Positions 26,185-37,711 of a stretch of DNA of 64,000 nt are shown here, piece by piece. The notes beneath the pieces were generated by a model. That model was given only the letters and a program-made list of their open reading frames with translations, searched no databases and was not told the DNA's origin. Made by a program: the position numbers and the translations under genes. This DNA is from Mansonella perstans. Lineage: Eukaryota; Nematoda; Chromadorea; Rhabditida; Onchocercidae. The DNA lies in NCBI GenBank assembly GCA_037074765.1, contig JBAMDO010000117.1:105211-169210 (forward strand), written 5' to 3'. Within the stretch, counting starts at the first letter, position 1. Every line of letters starts with the position of its first letter.

Positions 26185-29100
26185 TTAATCCTTTACATTA
26201 TCATAATACATAGCATAATAATCGCTATCTTCACGGAAATTTCGCGTTGTTGTTGTCGGTGTTAATCTTTTTGCAGTTGTACTGTTCTGTGCGGGATAAC
26301 GTGTTGTTATCGTGGTGCTTGAAATGATGATCTGTTTACGAACAGCTGTTGCTCTTCCTATGACAGGTTTATAGGTTACTGTGATATAAGGAGGTCGTAG
26401 TCGCCGTAGAGTGGGAACAGTTCGTTGGCTGAAAATTAAGGAAAAATTGCGATGCTGATGTTGAGAATTATCTTATTGAGATTTGCCAGAAAATTAAAAA
26501 TACGTAAAATAAAATCTAATAACAACATGCAATGAGATAAAAGGTCAAAGAGCAAATGAATAGACAGACTTCGAAATCTTTGTCGTAGTCGGTATAGTAG
26601 CATCGATTATTATTCCGGTCTGCCCGATTTGATCAATATTTTCCGAAATTTCGGGTACGATTAAGTCTTCCGGGATAACAGGAGGTACATTAGTCTGTAT
26701 TAAAGGTGTTGTCGTAGTTGCCATTATCGTGACGATGTCTGGTTTGACAATCGTTTCAGTACCATCAATTTCTATCCCACTTTCAATCTGGAAATAACTG
26801 TAGGCAATTTTAATTGTTGCATATTTGATTTCCAAAGCTTTTCTTATTTATTCATCATTCCTTAGCACTCAATATATCCTTTTGCTTTTTATTTCATAAC
26901 TATTGATCGATTTATATTTTTCAACTTATTAACCATCTAATGCTTATTTCTTGTATTTATTTATTCTTTTATATGATGAATGAAATGGTATTTATATATG
27001 GAAATGCCAGATGATCCAAACCTACGGCGTTGTAATAGTCGACTGCATCGATATTTTCCGCAATTTCTGGTAATTCTTCAGCAACTAGCTTTTTCTGTTT
27101 GCTGAATTCATCACCACGGCCACTATTACCATTTTCAACCATCTTGCTGAAATCGATGCCGATATTGCCATCTGCCGGACCAATTTCTGTGAAAAACTTA
27201 TTTTAAGAATTTTGAGCACTTCAAATTATGCTTTCTTTTGGATTGCTTCATTCATATTTCTTCACTTACTAGCAAAACAAGAATCAGATAATTGTTACCT
27301 TTACTCGATGATTTACTAGCACGAGTAATACTTCGAAACAAATTTCCTATGTTATCACCACCACTTCTAGCTCCCGCTCCATTAATAAATTGAGCGATCA
27401 GATCAGGATTTGAAATAAGATCACCGAGAATCTGCAATCCTTTTGGATCTTGTATTAGCTGCAGCGCTGTCTGCAACAATTTGTATAAATGTTTTTTGGA
27501 GTTCTTTCAAATTCAGTTCTAATTTGAAATTTCTTCTCAGTTTGAACAAATGAGGACAAATAGTCCAGACCGAAACAGAAACTTCAAAAATAATGCATAA
27601 TTATCCAAAAAGAGTGCTTTTATCGAAAGAAGAATCTTTGTTAAGCCTTAATCTGAATTCAGTTCATTCATTATCATATAGCTTATTTAATTTTGCATTT
27701 ATTTATAATCTAGATTTGTCAATTTATAAATTGAAAAAGCATTTACCTGAAAGTTGATGAAAAATTCACTTTTTCGGAATTCATCAATAGCTTTATAAAT
27801 ATCTCCACAACTAAGTCGATTACAAATTCCAAGTATTTCCGGCAAATTAAAAATACGCTCATCGAAATTGTTTTTTGAACCGGTTAAAAATTCTTCAAAA
27901 ATTTTTACAAAATCGATTGGTTCTGCTGAAAGAAAAGCAAAGTCTGAAAAGATCCATTAGGAAGCGTTATAAACGTTAATACATTTACAAAAACAGTAAG
28001 AATTTGGTTTCAGTTGTAAGAAAAAAAGTATATGAAAAATTCCGAAAACTTTCTTTCATCGGTGAAAATTAAAAGGAATATTTTTCAGGAAATAGAAAGC
28101 TGATGATATTTGTAGCAATGGAAAATATTTTAATCGAAAGTGACCAGGAGAACACTGATACGATCATGTATCACTATGAATATGATTCATTCGGAAACGA
28201 AGGTAACAAAAAAACTATCAATTATGATTGGTTCAAAAATTTCCTAATGAATAGTATCAGGAAGCACTGCTGAAATATATCACAAATAACTTTTTGAATT
28301 GGTATAACATTCATTAGAAACTCGATGTATTATGTTTTATCCCTCCTTTATTAGTATTCGTTAATGTTTTATTTTTTACTTTCATTTTTGTTAAATTAAT
28401 ATTTGACAGAATTTAATAATTTTTGATGGAACTTAGCGTTTCATGCCATTTTCGATTGATTTTTCTAAATATAAACATAATTGTAACATTGTGACTCTTT
28501 GACATTCTTTATTTGTCTAAATTGTTCATTGAATTTCATCTTTTATAATTCAATTTAGTATTAAAATTAATTCTTTTGTTATAGAATTTAGTATCGAGAG
28601 TGCTGAAGTGATGGAACAGCGATGGCCGAGTGGTTAAGGCGTTGGACTTAAGTTCCAATGGACGTAAGTCCTCGTGGGTTCGAACCCCACTCGCTGTAAA
28701 ATAGTTTTAGTTTGCGTGCAAAAATGTTCGTGTGCTTTGCTTATTTGTAAATGCAGGAGAGTGGGGCTTCCTTTGTGCTGCTTGGTAAGTGATTTGAATT
28801 ACATTGAAGTCAAAAGTTATGAAACATTCTTCTATACAAGATCCTGAAACTCCTTTCGTGCAACAATTAGTCCAATAGTTTTCTGTCTTCATTATTGTGG
28901 TTTTATAAGGTTACTGATGGTTTTTGAGAAGGAGCTTTCCAATGATAAACCTTTAATTGCTTCTAACATTGTCACGCCAAAACTGATTTTAATAGGTGTT
29001 AAATTTTAGTTACTAATTGCATCAAAAATAAAATAAATTGAAAATTTAAAATAAAGAAAACGAGAGAACTAACAATTTGTCAGGAAATCAGGTAGTAGTA

Positions 29101-31079
29101 ACAAATCTGATTGATGATACGTATCAGTTGTTTGTCTGTTGTTATTGCCATTTTTATTGGTTCCAGCTCTGTCTCTTGTCTTCTTCGTGATTTTACGCCG
29201 ATCATCAAGAATATGAAAAATAGCTGTCAGCACACCACGTGGACCAAATAATAGTTCTGCCCATGCCGTATTTTCTACCATTGTCTTATCTTAAAAAATT
29301 CGAACATGATTCGAATATCATTTAATAAATTATTCACAATGTTATACTCTTCATAAAGCTTGAAAGATTAGTTGCCATCAATGAACCAAGAAATAAGGAA
29401 GATGTAAAAACGTAGTTTTCTTAAAGTATAACAACAGATAAAATGTGAAAAATGTAATTTGATAATTTCATGTGTTCAAATGATTGCAATAGTGATGATA
29501 TTCGGGTATCAAAAGTTAAAGCAATTCTTATAATAATATCATAATACCTAAGGTGTGTTATTTTTACCCTTATTCATAGGAAAGATAGGGTTAAATCAAT
29601 GTCCTTCGATCTGAGACAGGACTAGCTAAAATATATAACGCACATTGATCGAAATAAAGTGGTTCAACGATCTGAATTTGAGTAAACTGCTTATATCTCA
29701 AATAAAAATTCACATCTAGTATGGTATCAAGCGTGAAATTTTAGAATTACTGTATAAAGCTCGCACGCTGTAACTTTATGTTAACTTCATCGTACTTTGA
29801 AGATTCCTTTTGAATGTGACACTTGATATGTCACGGAGAGTGGGTGCTGCCAATGATTTCATGGGTAGCAGTTTTCTTGTCGGTTGAAATTCATATGATA
29901 CTAGCGACTGTTGCACTGGCTGTTTTCGTCGAATAATTTGCTAAAATAAATTCGAAACAGTAGAATCTTAGGTTTTCATAAATTCTTTCAATTTTATCTG
30001 CAAAAAAAATCCATGCAAATCTCGTAGTGTTTCGAACAGAACTTCGATATATTGATCATTCCTTTCTTGGGTAGCGATTTTTTGAAATAAATTTAACATA
30101 TCAGCAGCATTTCGAACTAGTGATGAAAGTTGGGTATACAGTTGCTTATTGTTTCCTAAAACAAACTTCGTTATATTTAGCTAACAAATGGAAATATTCC
30201 AGGATTTATTATTGATTCACTGCTGATTAGTTGCTATTAATTTGGTTGATTTAAGGAGAAAATTTTATTCATTGTTAAAAACAATTAACTTTGCTCACCA
30301 CATTTAACGAATCTAATTATGCTGGCAAATATAATTTAACTTTAATTTTAAACCGATTATAATGAAAGGTGTAATTTGAGCTAACAAATCAAGTAGTCTA
30401 TAAAAAATGCTCCCGACTCTCTTTTTTATTCTAAAAGTTTTATTCAACCATAAATAGACTTATTTCAGTTCAAGATAATTTCGACTAAACCTCATCGTCG
30501 GGATGTTACTGCAGAAGACAACAGAATAGGATCAGTGTTTTGCAAAACTTATAAAGGTATATATTGCTTGAAAGATTGTTCATCGGTCATGCACTTTTTA
30601 AATATTAATTATTCGTTCCAATCAGTTTCATAAGGTTACAGAGTGTTTTAAATTTAATGAAGCAATTGGTACTTCAATAATAATTGATATTACTTACCAG
30701 TTTCCGTTCCTCGTAATATCTCACTTGAATTATTTAGCAGTTTACTTCTGATTGGGTTTTCTGGTCGAATTTTCGACATTTCAAGATTTTTCTGAGCAAT
30801 TAAGTTTTTTTGCTCGCAATTTTTCGATGTGCATAAGTCAGATATATCGCCAGCAAACTTCCGTCTTAAGCGAGCGCCAAATTGTTTTGACATATAAATA
30901 CTTACGTTCTTGTTAAATTGTGATATTCGGTTGGTATTATTGAAAATCCGGAAGTTTTGCCTCAATCTCGTTGTTTTGACAGTTGGAAATATCACAGAAC
31001 ACCGAATTTCACCGGTATAAATTATGATTAGGAAAGTGAAAACTAAAAACTCCATAAAGCTGGCGACAGTCGTATTCAT
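26185..31079 (-). CDS. Secreted protein of unknown family, multi-exon, one junction unresolved
   Basis: Exons in order: 31079-30698 (starts with a signal-like segment, FLVFTFLIIIYTGEIRCSV), 30155 to about 30000, 29940-29823, 29289-29074, 27925-27747, 27470-27299, 27186-27026, 26787-26570, 26428-26185 (TAA). From the fourth exon on, phases fit exactly. The mid-part is helical (FVKIFEEFLTGSKNNF, CNRLSCGDIYKAIDEFRK, ALQLIQDPKGLQILGDLI), with a cysteine pair near ICNRLSC. The C-terminal third is rich in Thr, Ile and Pro with Arg/Thr runs, like an O-glycosylated tail. The second exon has no good GT donor in frame and runs into TAA at 29970; the next exon is open only in phase 0. Either a weak GAA|GTTCTG donor is used, the start belongs to a different gene, or the copy is damaged. 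No family is claimed. Confidence 0.55.
28616..28697 (+). tRNA. tRNA-Leu (anticodon TAA)
   Basis: A full cloverleaf can be drawn. Acceptor ACAGCGA pairs with TCGCTGT. The D arm and A box are TGGCCGAGTGGTTAAGGC. The anticodon stem is TTGGA/TCCAA with loop CTTAAGT, giving anticodon TAA. The long variable arm expected for leucine follows (GGAC/GTCC). The T arm is GTGGG-TTCGAAC-CCCAC with B box GGTTCGAACCC. There is no intron and no encoded CCA. UUA is a heavily used leucine codon in such AT-rich genes. It lies in an intron of the secreted-protein gene, on the opposite strand. Confidence 0.96.
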
Positions 31080-31402
31080 AGCAGAACTGGTAATAGTAGT
31101 AATAGCAATAGTAACATGATCATATCAAATTATCAACCTTTAAATCGGTCATTTATTCTAAGAAGTTTAGCAGGCGAAATAGCGTATAGAGATTGGAAGA
31201 AAGGAAGAAGGAAAGATAAGTTCTGATTTCTTTCTATTTCTATTTCAGTAGTGTTTTGCCAGCTAAACCTGATTATGAATCATTGTATCAGTTGAAAAGC
31301 CATTGGACATATAATTACTAAAAATTACTAATTAATATGTCCAGACGAACCAGTAAGACCAGTTTCAATGTGCTGTACATTGAAGATTTGATTACGTTTC
31401 AT

Positions 31403-31735
31403 TTAACGTGGAACATTTAATAATCTCTGAATATTTCCACTTCCCAAAAATTTGCCTATCCCTGATAAGATAGCATTTACAAATGATGAAATTATCGTAA
31501 TCACTTTCGAAACTACACTTCCAACATTTGAAATTGTAAAAGTTGCTGAAGCTATGAATTCAAAATTGATTAAAATGAGGATAAGATGGAGGAACAAGAA
31601 TGCATTATTACTAACAATATTAATATGAATAAAAACATTTGAATATCTCTGGAGAATAACTAAGGATAAAATTGCGATGTATGGCTTGAGATACCGGATC
31701 CACTGTTGAATAAGAAAGAAAATCCGGTTCCACAT
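31403..31735 (-). CDS. Possible single-exon 110-residue secreted or membrane peptide
   Basis: Hypothetical; no family recognised. An N-terminal half made of hydrophobic stretches (FFLIQQWIRYLKPYIAILSL and FLFLHLILILINFEFIASA) is followed by a C-terminal 45 residues free of cysteine. These are rich in Ser, Ile, Val and Gly (VVSKVITIISSFVNAILSGI, then GKFLGSGNIQRLL) and would form an amphipathic helix. It sits between two genes for secreted proteins on the same strand, 324 bases beyond the start of one and about 0.97 kb past the stop of the other. In AT-rich DNA a hydrophobic open frame of this size can arise by chance, so this is a weak call. It could also be an exon of a longer gene. Confidence 0.3.
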   Translation of the reverse strand: MWNRIFFLIQQWIRYLKPYIAILSLVILQRYSNVFIHINIVSNNAFLFLHLILILINFEFIASATFTISNVGSVVSKVITIISSFVNAILSGIGKFLGSGNIQRLLNVPR

Positions 31736-32699
31736 GGGTTTTGATGTATAGCAAACAATGGATTTTTCAAGGTGAATCGATTGAAAATTATTTTAAATTT
31801 CGACAGCCAACAGAAAGCGGAATGTGTTATGAAAGAAAAAAAGCGCCATTAAATTTTTTTTTCTGCGATCGTATTGAACTGAAAAAATCGTGAGCTGAAA
31901 AGTAGAAAGAAAAAGGCGATCAGATGAAAACCTGCTTGGGAATTCAAATCAATCAGAATCATTAATCAATAATTTATTTAAAACTGGATAACTTTTTGGA
32001 CGAAATTTTCTTTTATGAAATTATGAAAAAAAAGCTTTGAAAAAAATAAATAAACCATGAAAAGATGTTGATAAAAATAAATCCTTTCTTTTTCCCATTG
32101 TTCCGATCATTCCACAAATTAATTTTTTGCAAACATTTGCTTTCTTTTTTATTTCTGTCATACAATTTTTCCAGGAAATTTTATTACAAAATTGTTATTA
32201 AATACATAAAGATATAAAAGTGTTTGAGAAAAATGACTGCAGATTATTTTACAAAGTACGAAAAAAACACCCGTTTTTTCAAAGAAAATGATAATGTTTA
32301 AATAAAAAAAACATTTATGCAACCAATTCATCGGAAGTAGCATTAAGTATATTATCATGAATGTTAAGTAATATTATGAACAAAACAAAAAAAAATATAT
32401 TGGAGATTTTTACTTATATTTGAATAATTTACCTTTTCCATTTACTTTTACTTTCCTCACTTCTCTACACTTCACTTATTGTACGATTAATATTACAATT
32501 TTAATGATAAATATCATAAAAAATATCGCAAATTTTTTAACTTCTGTCTGAAAATTTTATGGTTACTTCTAACAATCAACGATGATAGTTTGTCGAAAAA
32601 GTTGCGAAATTTTCGTTGTTTGTAAAGACTCTCAAATTATTTTTTTTTAAGTGATACAGTAAAACCTTTATTGAAGCAGATTACATTTTCACACAATAT
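31736..32699. other. Intergenic, no gene recognised
   Basis: Strongly AT-rich, homopolymer-filled sequence downstream of the 32.7-34.9 kb secreted-protein gene. No exon-like frame was found. Confidence 0.5.
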
Positions 32700-34905
32700 T
32701 CAAATATCGTTAAGAAATTTCATGCAGTCAGAGAGACCCCTTCTACCTGCTGTAACCTTTTGTTTGGTATTATTGATTGGATCATCATTGATTACAGCAG
32801 TGATACTTCTGCTCTCATTATCTTCGTCAATATTATCGTAATAGTCGCTTGATCGTCTGCTTCTTACTGCCAGATTCATCATTGATTTAAACTGATCAGG
32901 ATATATCGTTTGTGGTAACGGTAATGATATTGTGTTTGGTAAAAGTGGCTTTTTATCAAAATTTGACATCAACATTTGCATTTCTTTTGTCATTAAATTC
33001 ACAGGTGGTGACATTTCCAGTCTCAAATTAGCCGATGGTGGTACATGGGATATCACTGGCGCAATTGTCGCAAAAGTTGGGAAGGTAAAAATTAATGATG
33101 GAAAAGTAAATAAGGTCGCTGGTGTTGATGATGATGAAGATAATGTTAGTAATGAATGTACAGGCGTTGCAGTAACAGTATTTATATCTGGAAAATTTGA
33201 AGGATTCAATAGATTTCCCACAGGATGCGAAAGTACTGGTACTCTTGATAAATCCGGTTTTTCTTTGAATTGCATCTTCTGGGATATTAATTCACTTTCA
33301 CTAGTATTCTTCTTATTGATAGACCACGTCTGAGATCCTACGTTTTGGTACATGCCTGGTTGTATTGGTACTGGTGGTGCATCTGAATCATCATAATATG
33401 GATCATCTTTGATGTTGTAACGATGTAACTTTTTAGCATCCGCTTCCAATGGTTCAATAGTTGAGATAAACCTAAAATATTTGAATAATTTTTCTCAAAT
33501 TATTACAGTAAACAAAAAATAATTGCAATAGATAGCCTTCTTCGGTACAGTTTTCAGTACAGTCAGTATAAAATCTAAAAGTTTAGAAATGCCTACCGAT
33601 CGATAAGTTGAAATGCGTTTGTTAAAAGTTTGCATTGCAGCGGAGAAAGTCCTTGTTCTTGGCACACTGTCAGTAATATACTTGGATCACTATAAAATCA
33701 GTTCAGTGTAAAACGGATATTACAGTTATTCATCAAATTTTCAAAAATACATCGCTCTTGCATGCATTATTCCTGAGCATTTCATTATTTTGTATTTGAT
33801 CTATGCATATCAATGGGAGAATGAAAACATTCTAGGTTTAAGTTGAGATCCAAATCAAAATTAGGTGGAAATCACTCAAAAATAAAGTAGGTAGAAATCA
33901 TTCAAAAATGATCTGTGACAAATGCGACAGTATTCATGCACTTGTTTATTTGTTGCAAAGCTCATTTTATGTATGAGTTTGAGTAAGCTGATAAGTGGAT
34001 GATTTCAATTCAATAATTTACCTGGCGATTGTTTTACGCAACTTCGCATCCGCTAACATTTGTGCAGCTAAATTCAAACTCGATATTGATCCATCATTTT
34101 GAATGTTTCGAGCACTACAAATAATAAATTCGCAAATTTTCGAATTACTTTTGCAAATTTGCATATCGTCTAAAGCGGAATACTTTGGCAAGCCAAGAAT
34201 TTCGGCATCCCGTCCTCCTATTGATTCGGTTTGTAACTGAAAAAGGGCAGAATTAATTTTTCAAATTTCAATTTAATTTTTAAAATAAACGTAAAAATAA
34301 TATTTTGAAATTTTGTATGCTAAAAACAGAACTTTTCGGGATATCATCAAATTTGATTGAATTGGTTCTGAAGTGTCGATAATTGGTCGGACTAGATTCA
34401 GTGCTCCTTGGATTATGTCATTCAACGACACTAAAAAAGTTTTCAGCTTTTGAAATTGGAAAATAGTTAGAAAAGCAATACTATTAAAGATATTATGCTT
34501 TTTAGGTAATTTGACGTAATATCAGATGAAAAAATTTTTCCTGAATTTTTTTATTTCGAAAGAAATTCATTCTTACAATTACTTTGATAATATGAAATTC
34601 CGTAAAAAAATCAGAATATTACACGTTAATTTGACGGATACTAAATTAAATTTGACGGATAAACTAAATTTGAACTAAATTTCTAAACTAAATTTGACGG
34701 ATACTAAACTAAACTAAATTACATTACTAAATTCTTAAAAAGTCTGAAATTTTAACTAAATGATTTAAAATCAGAATTTAGGAGCAAATACGCATAATTA
34801 ACCTTGTCGTTTTGCATCTTTCTTGATATCAGTAATATCGTTGTCATGTGCAACCACGGGTAGTATGAAGATAAAAAACAGAGAAGTAAAATACAGAAGT
34901 AACAT
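32700..34905 (-). CDS. Secreted protein, Cys-containing N-terminal domain and long disordered tail
   Basis: Five exons, 34905-34803, 34430-34333, 34236-34022, 33689-33597, 33471-32700, close exactly in phase to 426 residues. The N terminus is a clear signal peptide (MLLLYFTSLFFIFILPVVAH). Residues about 85-175 form the likely folded part, with cysteines in MQICKSNSKICEFIICSARN, LLTVCQEQGL and PLQCKLLTNAFQLIDRF. A helix with LNLAAQMLADAKLRKTIAR lies between. The last exon is mostly disordered: Tyr/Asp-rich (DDPYYDDSD), Pro/Ser/Thr-rich centre, an Arg-Ser site RSRRSSDYYDNIDEDNE, and a final GRRGLSDCMKF. Basic clusters RSRR and GRR could be proprotein cleavage sites. I do not recognise the family. 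It is divergently unrelated in sequence to the secreted gene next to it, though layout is similar. Intron 1 holds a short degenerate repeat. Confidence 0.8.
34627..34728. repeat. Degenerate short tandem repeat
   Basis: Several copies of a word close to AAATTTGACGGATACTAA, with partial units between. It lies in intron 1 of the 32.7-34.9 kb secreted-protein gene. Confidence 0.65.
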
Positions 34906-37711
34906 TTTGCATCAATCAGAGCGATTCATTAATAATGCTTAATTTACGGCAAGTAATAAGGGATTTTTTTAATTTGATAAAATTTTTCTAAAAATGAATT
35001 AATACTTTTCTGTTTCATGCTACACAAAGCGGATATCAGCGAAACATTGTTTATGTACGGAATCGTATTAACAGTAGTGATGATTAGTAATGATAAAGGC
35101 AATTAAGGTTAATGAAGAGGAGGATAACAATTAATAATGGTTAATCAATGGCGATACTGATAATTAATCAATCGTAACGGTGAGGAATAAGAATGATGGC
35201 GATAGCCAATTTACTTGGTGATACGATAAATTATGCTGATGGTATTACTAATTGTAATTTGTGATTATTAGTAAAAACTACTAAAAAACTAAATTTACCC
35301 CACTAGAAAACTTTAATTTTTAGGGAAACTTCACGTACCACTCGAAACAAATAATTAAGATATTCATTAATGAACATCACTATTTTTATAATTAAAGCAA
35401 ACATTACTAAAGCTTTCAATTCGAATTTTTTTCCTCACAAATATGCTTCCGATGGCTAATATCGAGCAAAAAACCTGGTATATTCGAAAAAGTTTTTATT
35501 AAAAGATATAAAAAAACAGTATTACTTTTCGAGGTCATTCGATACAGGCATGCCTCAAAAGCGAACAAAGTCATGGCGCAATCTGTCCGTTGAAAAGTGT
35601 AGCATCAATTTTCATCCCATTTTGAATTATTCCAGTTTTTAAAATAATGGTTTCGGTCGATTTGTTCGTTTTTTCCTCTAATGCTATCGAATGGTTTAGC
35701 TATTCAGTGCAATATACAAGTGGTGCTTTTTCGGTCTTAAAAAAACTTTCCGGAAATATGATCTATTCTAACTCAGTTATTATGTAATCCATTTATATTC
35801 CCACCTTGCTCGTTTAATGATCAGTTTGAAGGATGATGATTAAATCATTAGATCATCACCCACTCAAATTTCCTACGAATAAACAAACAAAAACATTTTT
35901 TCTCTCTTCTAAAATGCAGGGTCAGTTAATCTATTCAGGTAACTTTTTGCAAAAAATAAAAATAAAAGTTGATAAAGTTACGATGAAAATTGAATATGTG
36001 GATGATAGTAAATGCCTATTTTGAGTGGCAAGGAGAGAAAGAGAGAAGGAGAGAGAGAGAAATATGAAAAACGGGTTTTATATCCCATCACGGAAAATTG
36101 GAGAAAAGAGGTCGCCGTTATGGTGATGGTAGAATACATTTCCACGGTAACAATTGTATTATTTTTAAGTTCTAATGATTTTAGTCCTTTTTTTCCTTTC
36201 CTTACAAACTCAAATCCAATACTTAACTTACTATTACATCAACTATAACATTTCCTAATTTTCAACACTTGTAGAAATCGATCGATTTCTTGTCTAGTAA
36301 TTTGTGAAGGTCGTTCATTATCCATGAACATCATTGAATTATGAGGCTATCCTGGCGCAACTGTATCTCATATACGTTTCTCGTAAAATTCACAACAGAA
36401 AAAAAATTAAGTAAAAAATGTACGCTTTCTTTGTTCGTAGAAATAAAAAAAGAAAATACATGTTCTTTGTGTTAAAATTTTTACGATAAAGTGAAGTATT
36501 TCAAAAAGATTGTTATTCACATCAATTAAAAAATTTTGACGAAATGACAGAAAAAGAATTTGATGATATGATATGAGTAGAAGAGAAGAGAAGATGAAAT
36601 ATTGAAGATATTAATTCACTGTTTTCTTTTTCATGCAGGAAAAAACAGAGTAACAATCATTTCATTACTAGATGCCTAATATAGGATATAGGCAGATGGA
36701 TCATTTGCAGAATCTTTGATGAATAGATTCAGATAGATACTATTTGCCAGTGTGAATATGAAAAAACACGCATTAACTATTGTACATATTTTCTATTCAT
36801 TATTTAATAATTAATCATCATCGCCATCTTTTTATCGAAGAGAAAAAATATTAATTTCAAACAACTAACGCTTATTTTTTATTATTTATTTTTGGGCAAT
36901 GCTTCTGAGACAATACTTCGTCAATGAATTAAAGCAAATTCATGCATTATGAATAATGAATTATTTTAAGCAGAGTAATTATAATGTCTCAATTAAGATA
37001 AGAATATTCTCGTCGACGGATTATCGACCTTGTTGATATTTCCTTCCCGTCCATTCCCTGTATACAAAAAATGACAGAAAGGTTAATCGTTTCTCAGACT
37101 GCATTAATGGTTACCAACAATACAAGCTGTCGTTACCCACGCTCTTAAATTAGGACTGTCTTTTAAGCTCTTAATTAAGAGTAATAATTTATGGGTGATT
37201 AGTTGCAAAAGGAAGAAAATGTTATACGCATTTCGAATATTTGTAATAATTTATTATTAACATGAAATCAAAGATTATGACAGAGAAACTGGACACAATA
37301 AAAACAACTACTCATTTCTTTCCTTGATCATTTAACTTGTTTTGTTTTACTTTTGTATATTTGAACATTTAGTGCTAAAATTGATTAAAATGAAATTGGA
37401 GCACTTTCCCGGTAACATACATATCAGATATAATTTAAAATGACAGCACAGCATTTGAAGTAGCATTTGATGGAATAATTCCAATTATTTCAGCTCAAAC
37501 AGCATTGAAATTTTAATTATCTTCAAAATTTCAAAATGAATTTTGCGATCTCTCAGAACTTTTAAGCATCAATCCTGTATTGAAAAAACAATCAAACTGA
37601 ATATCACCAGAAACTTTCAAAGTGAACTATTCTTTCCGGTCCTGATAAAAGTATTTAGCAACAGATTACCGGCGTTCCTATTAATATAACATACTCTAAT
37701 TTCCGTTTTAT
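34906..37711. other. Intergenic, no gene recognised
   Basis: Includes a purine-only GAGA tract at about 36028-36062. Two open frames of 63 and 78 codons near 35.8-36.2 kb overlap that tract and have no exon partners. This separates the start of the secreted-protein gene from the stop of the EndoU gene. Confidence 0.5.

Noticed and set aside
32158..32358. 66-codon hydrophobic minus-strand frame
   Set aside because: Phe/Ile/Leu-rich translation is what AT-rich DNA gives by chance, and no splice or start context supports it.
32932..33333. 133-codon open frame on the + strand
   Set aside because: It is antisense to the last exon of the secreted-protein gene, whose five exons close exactly in phase.
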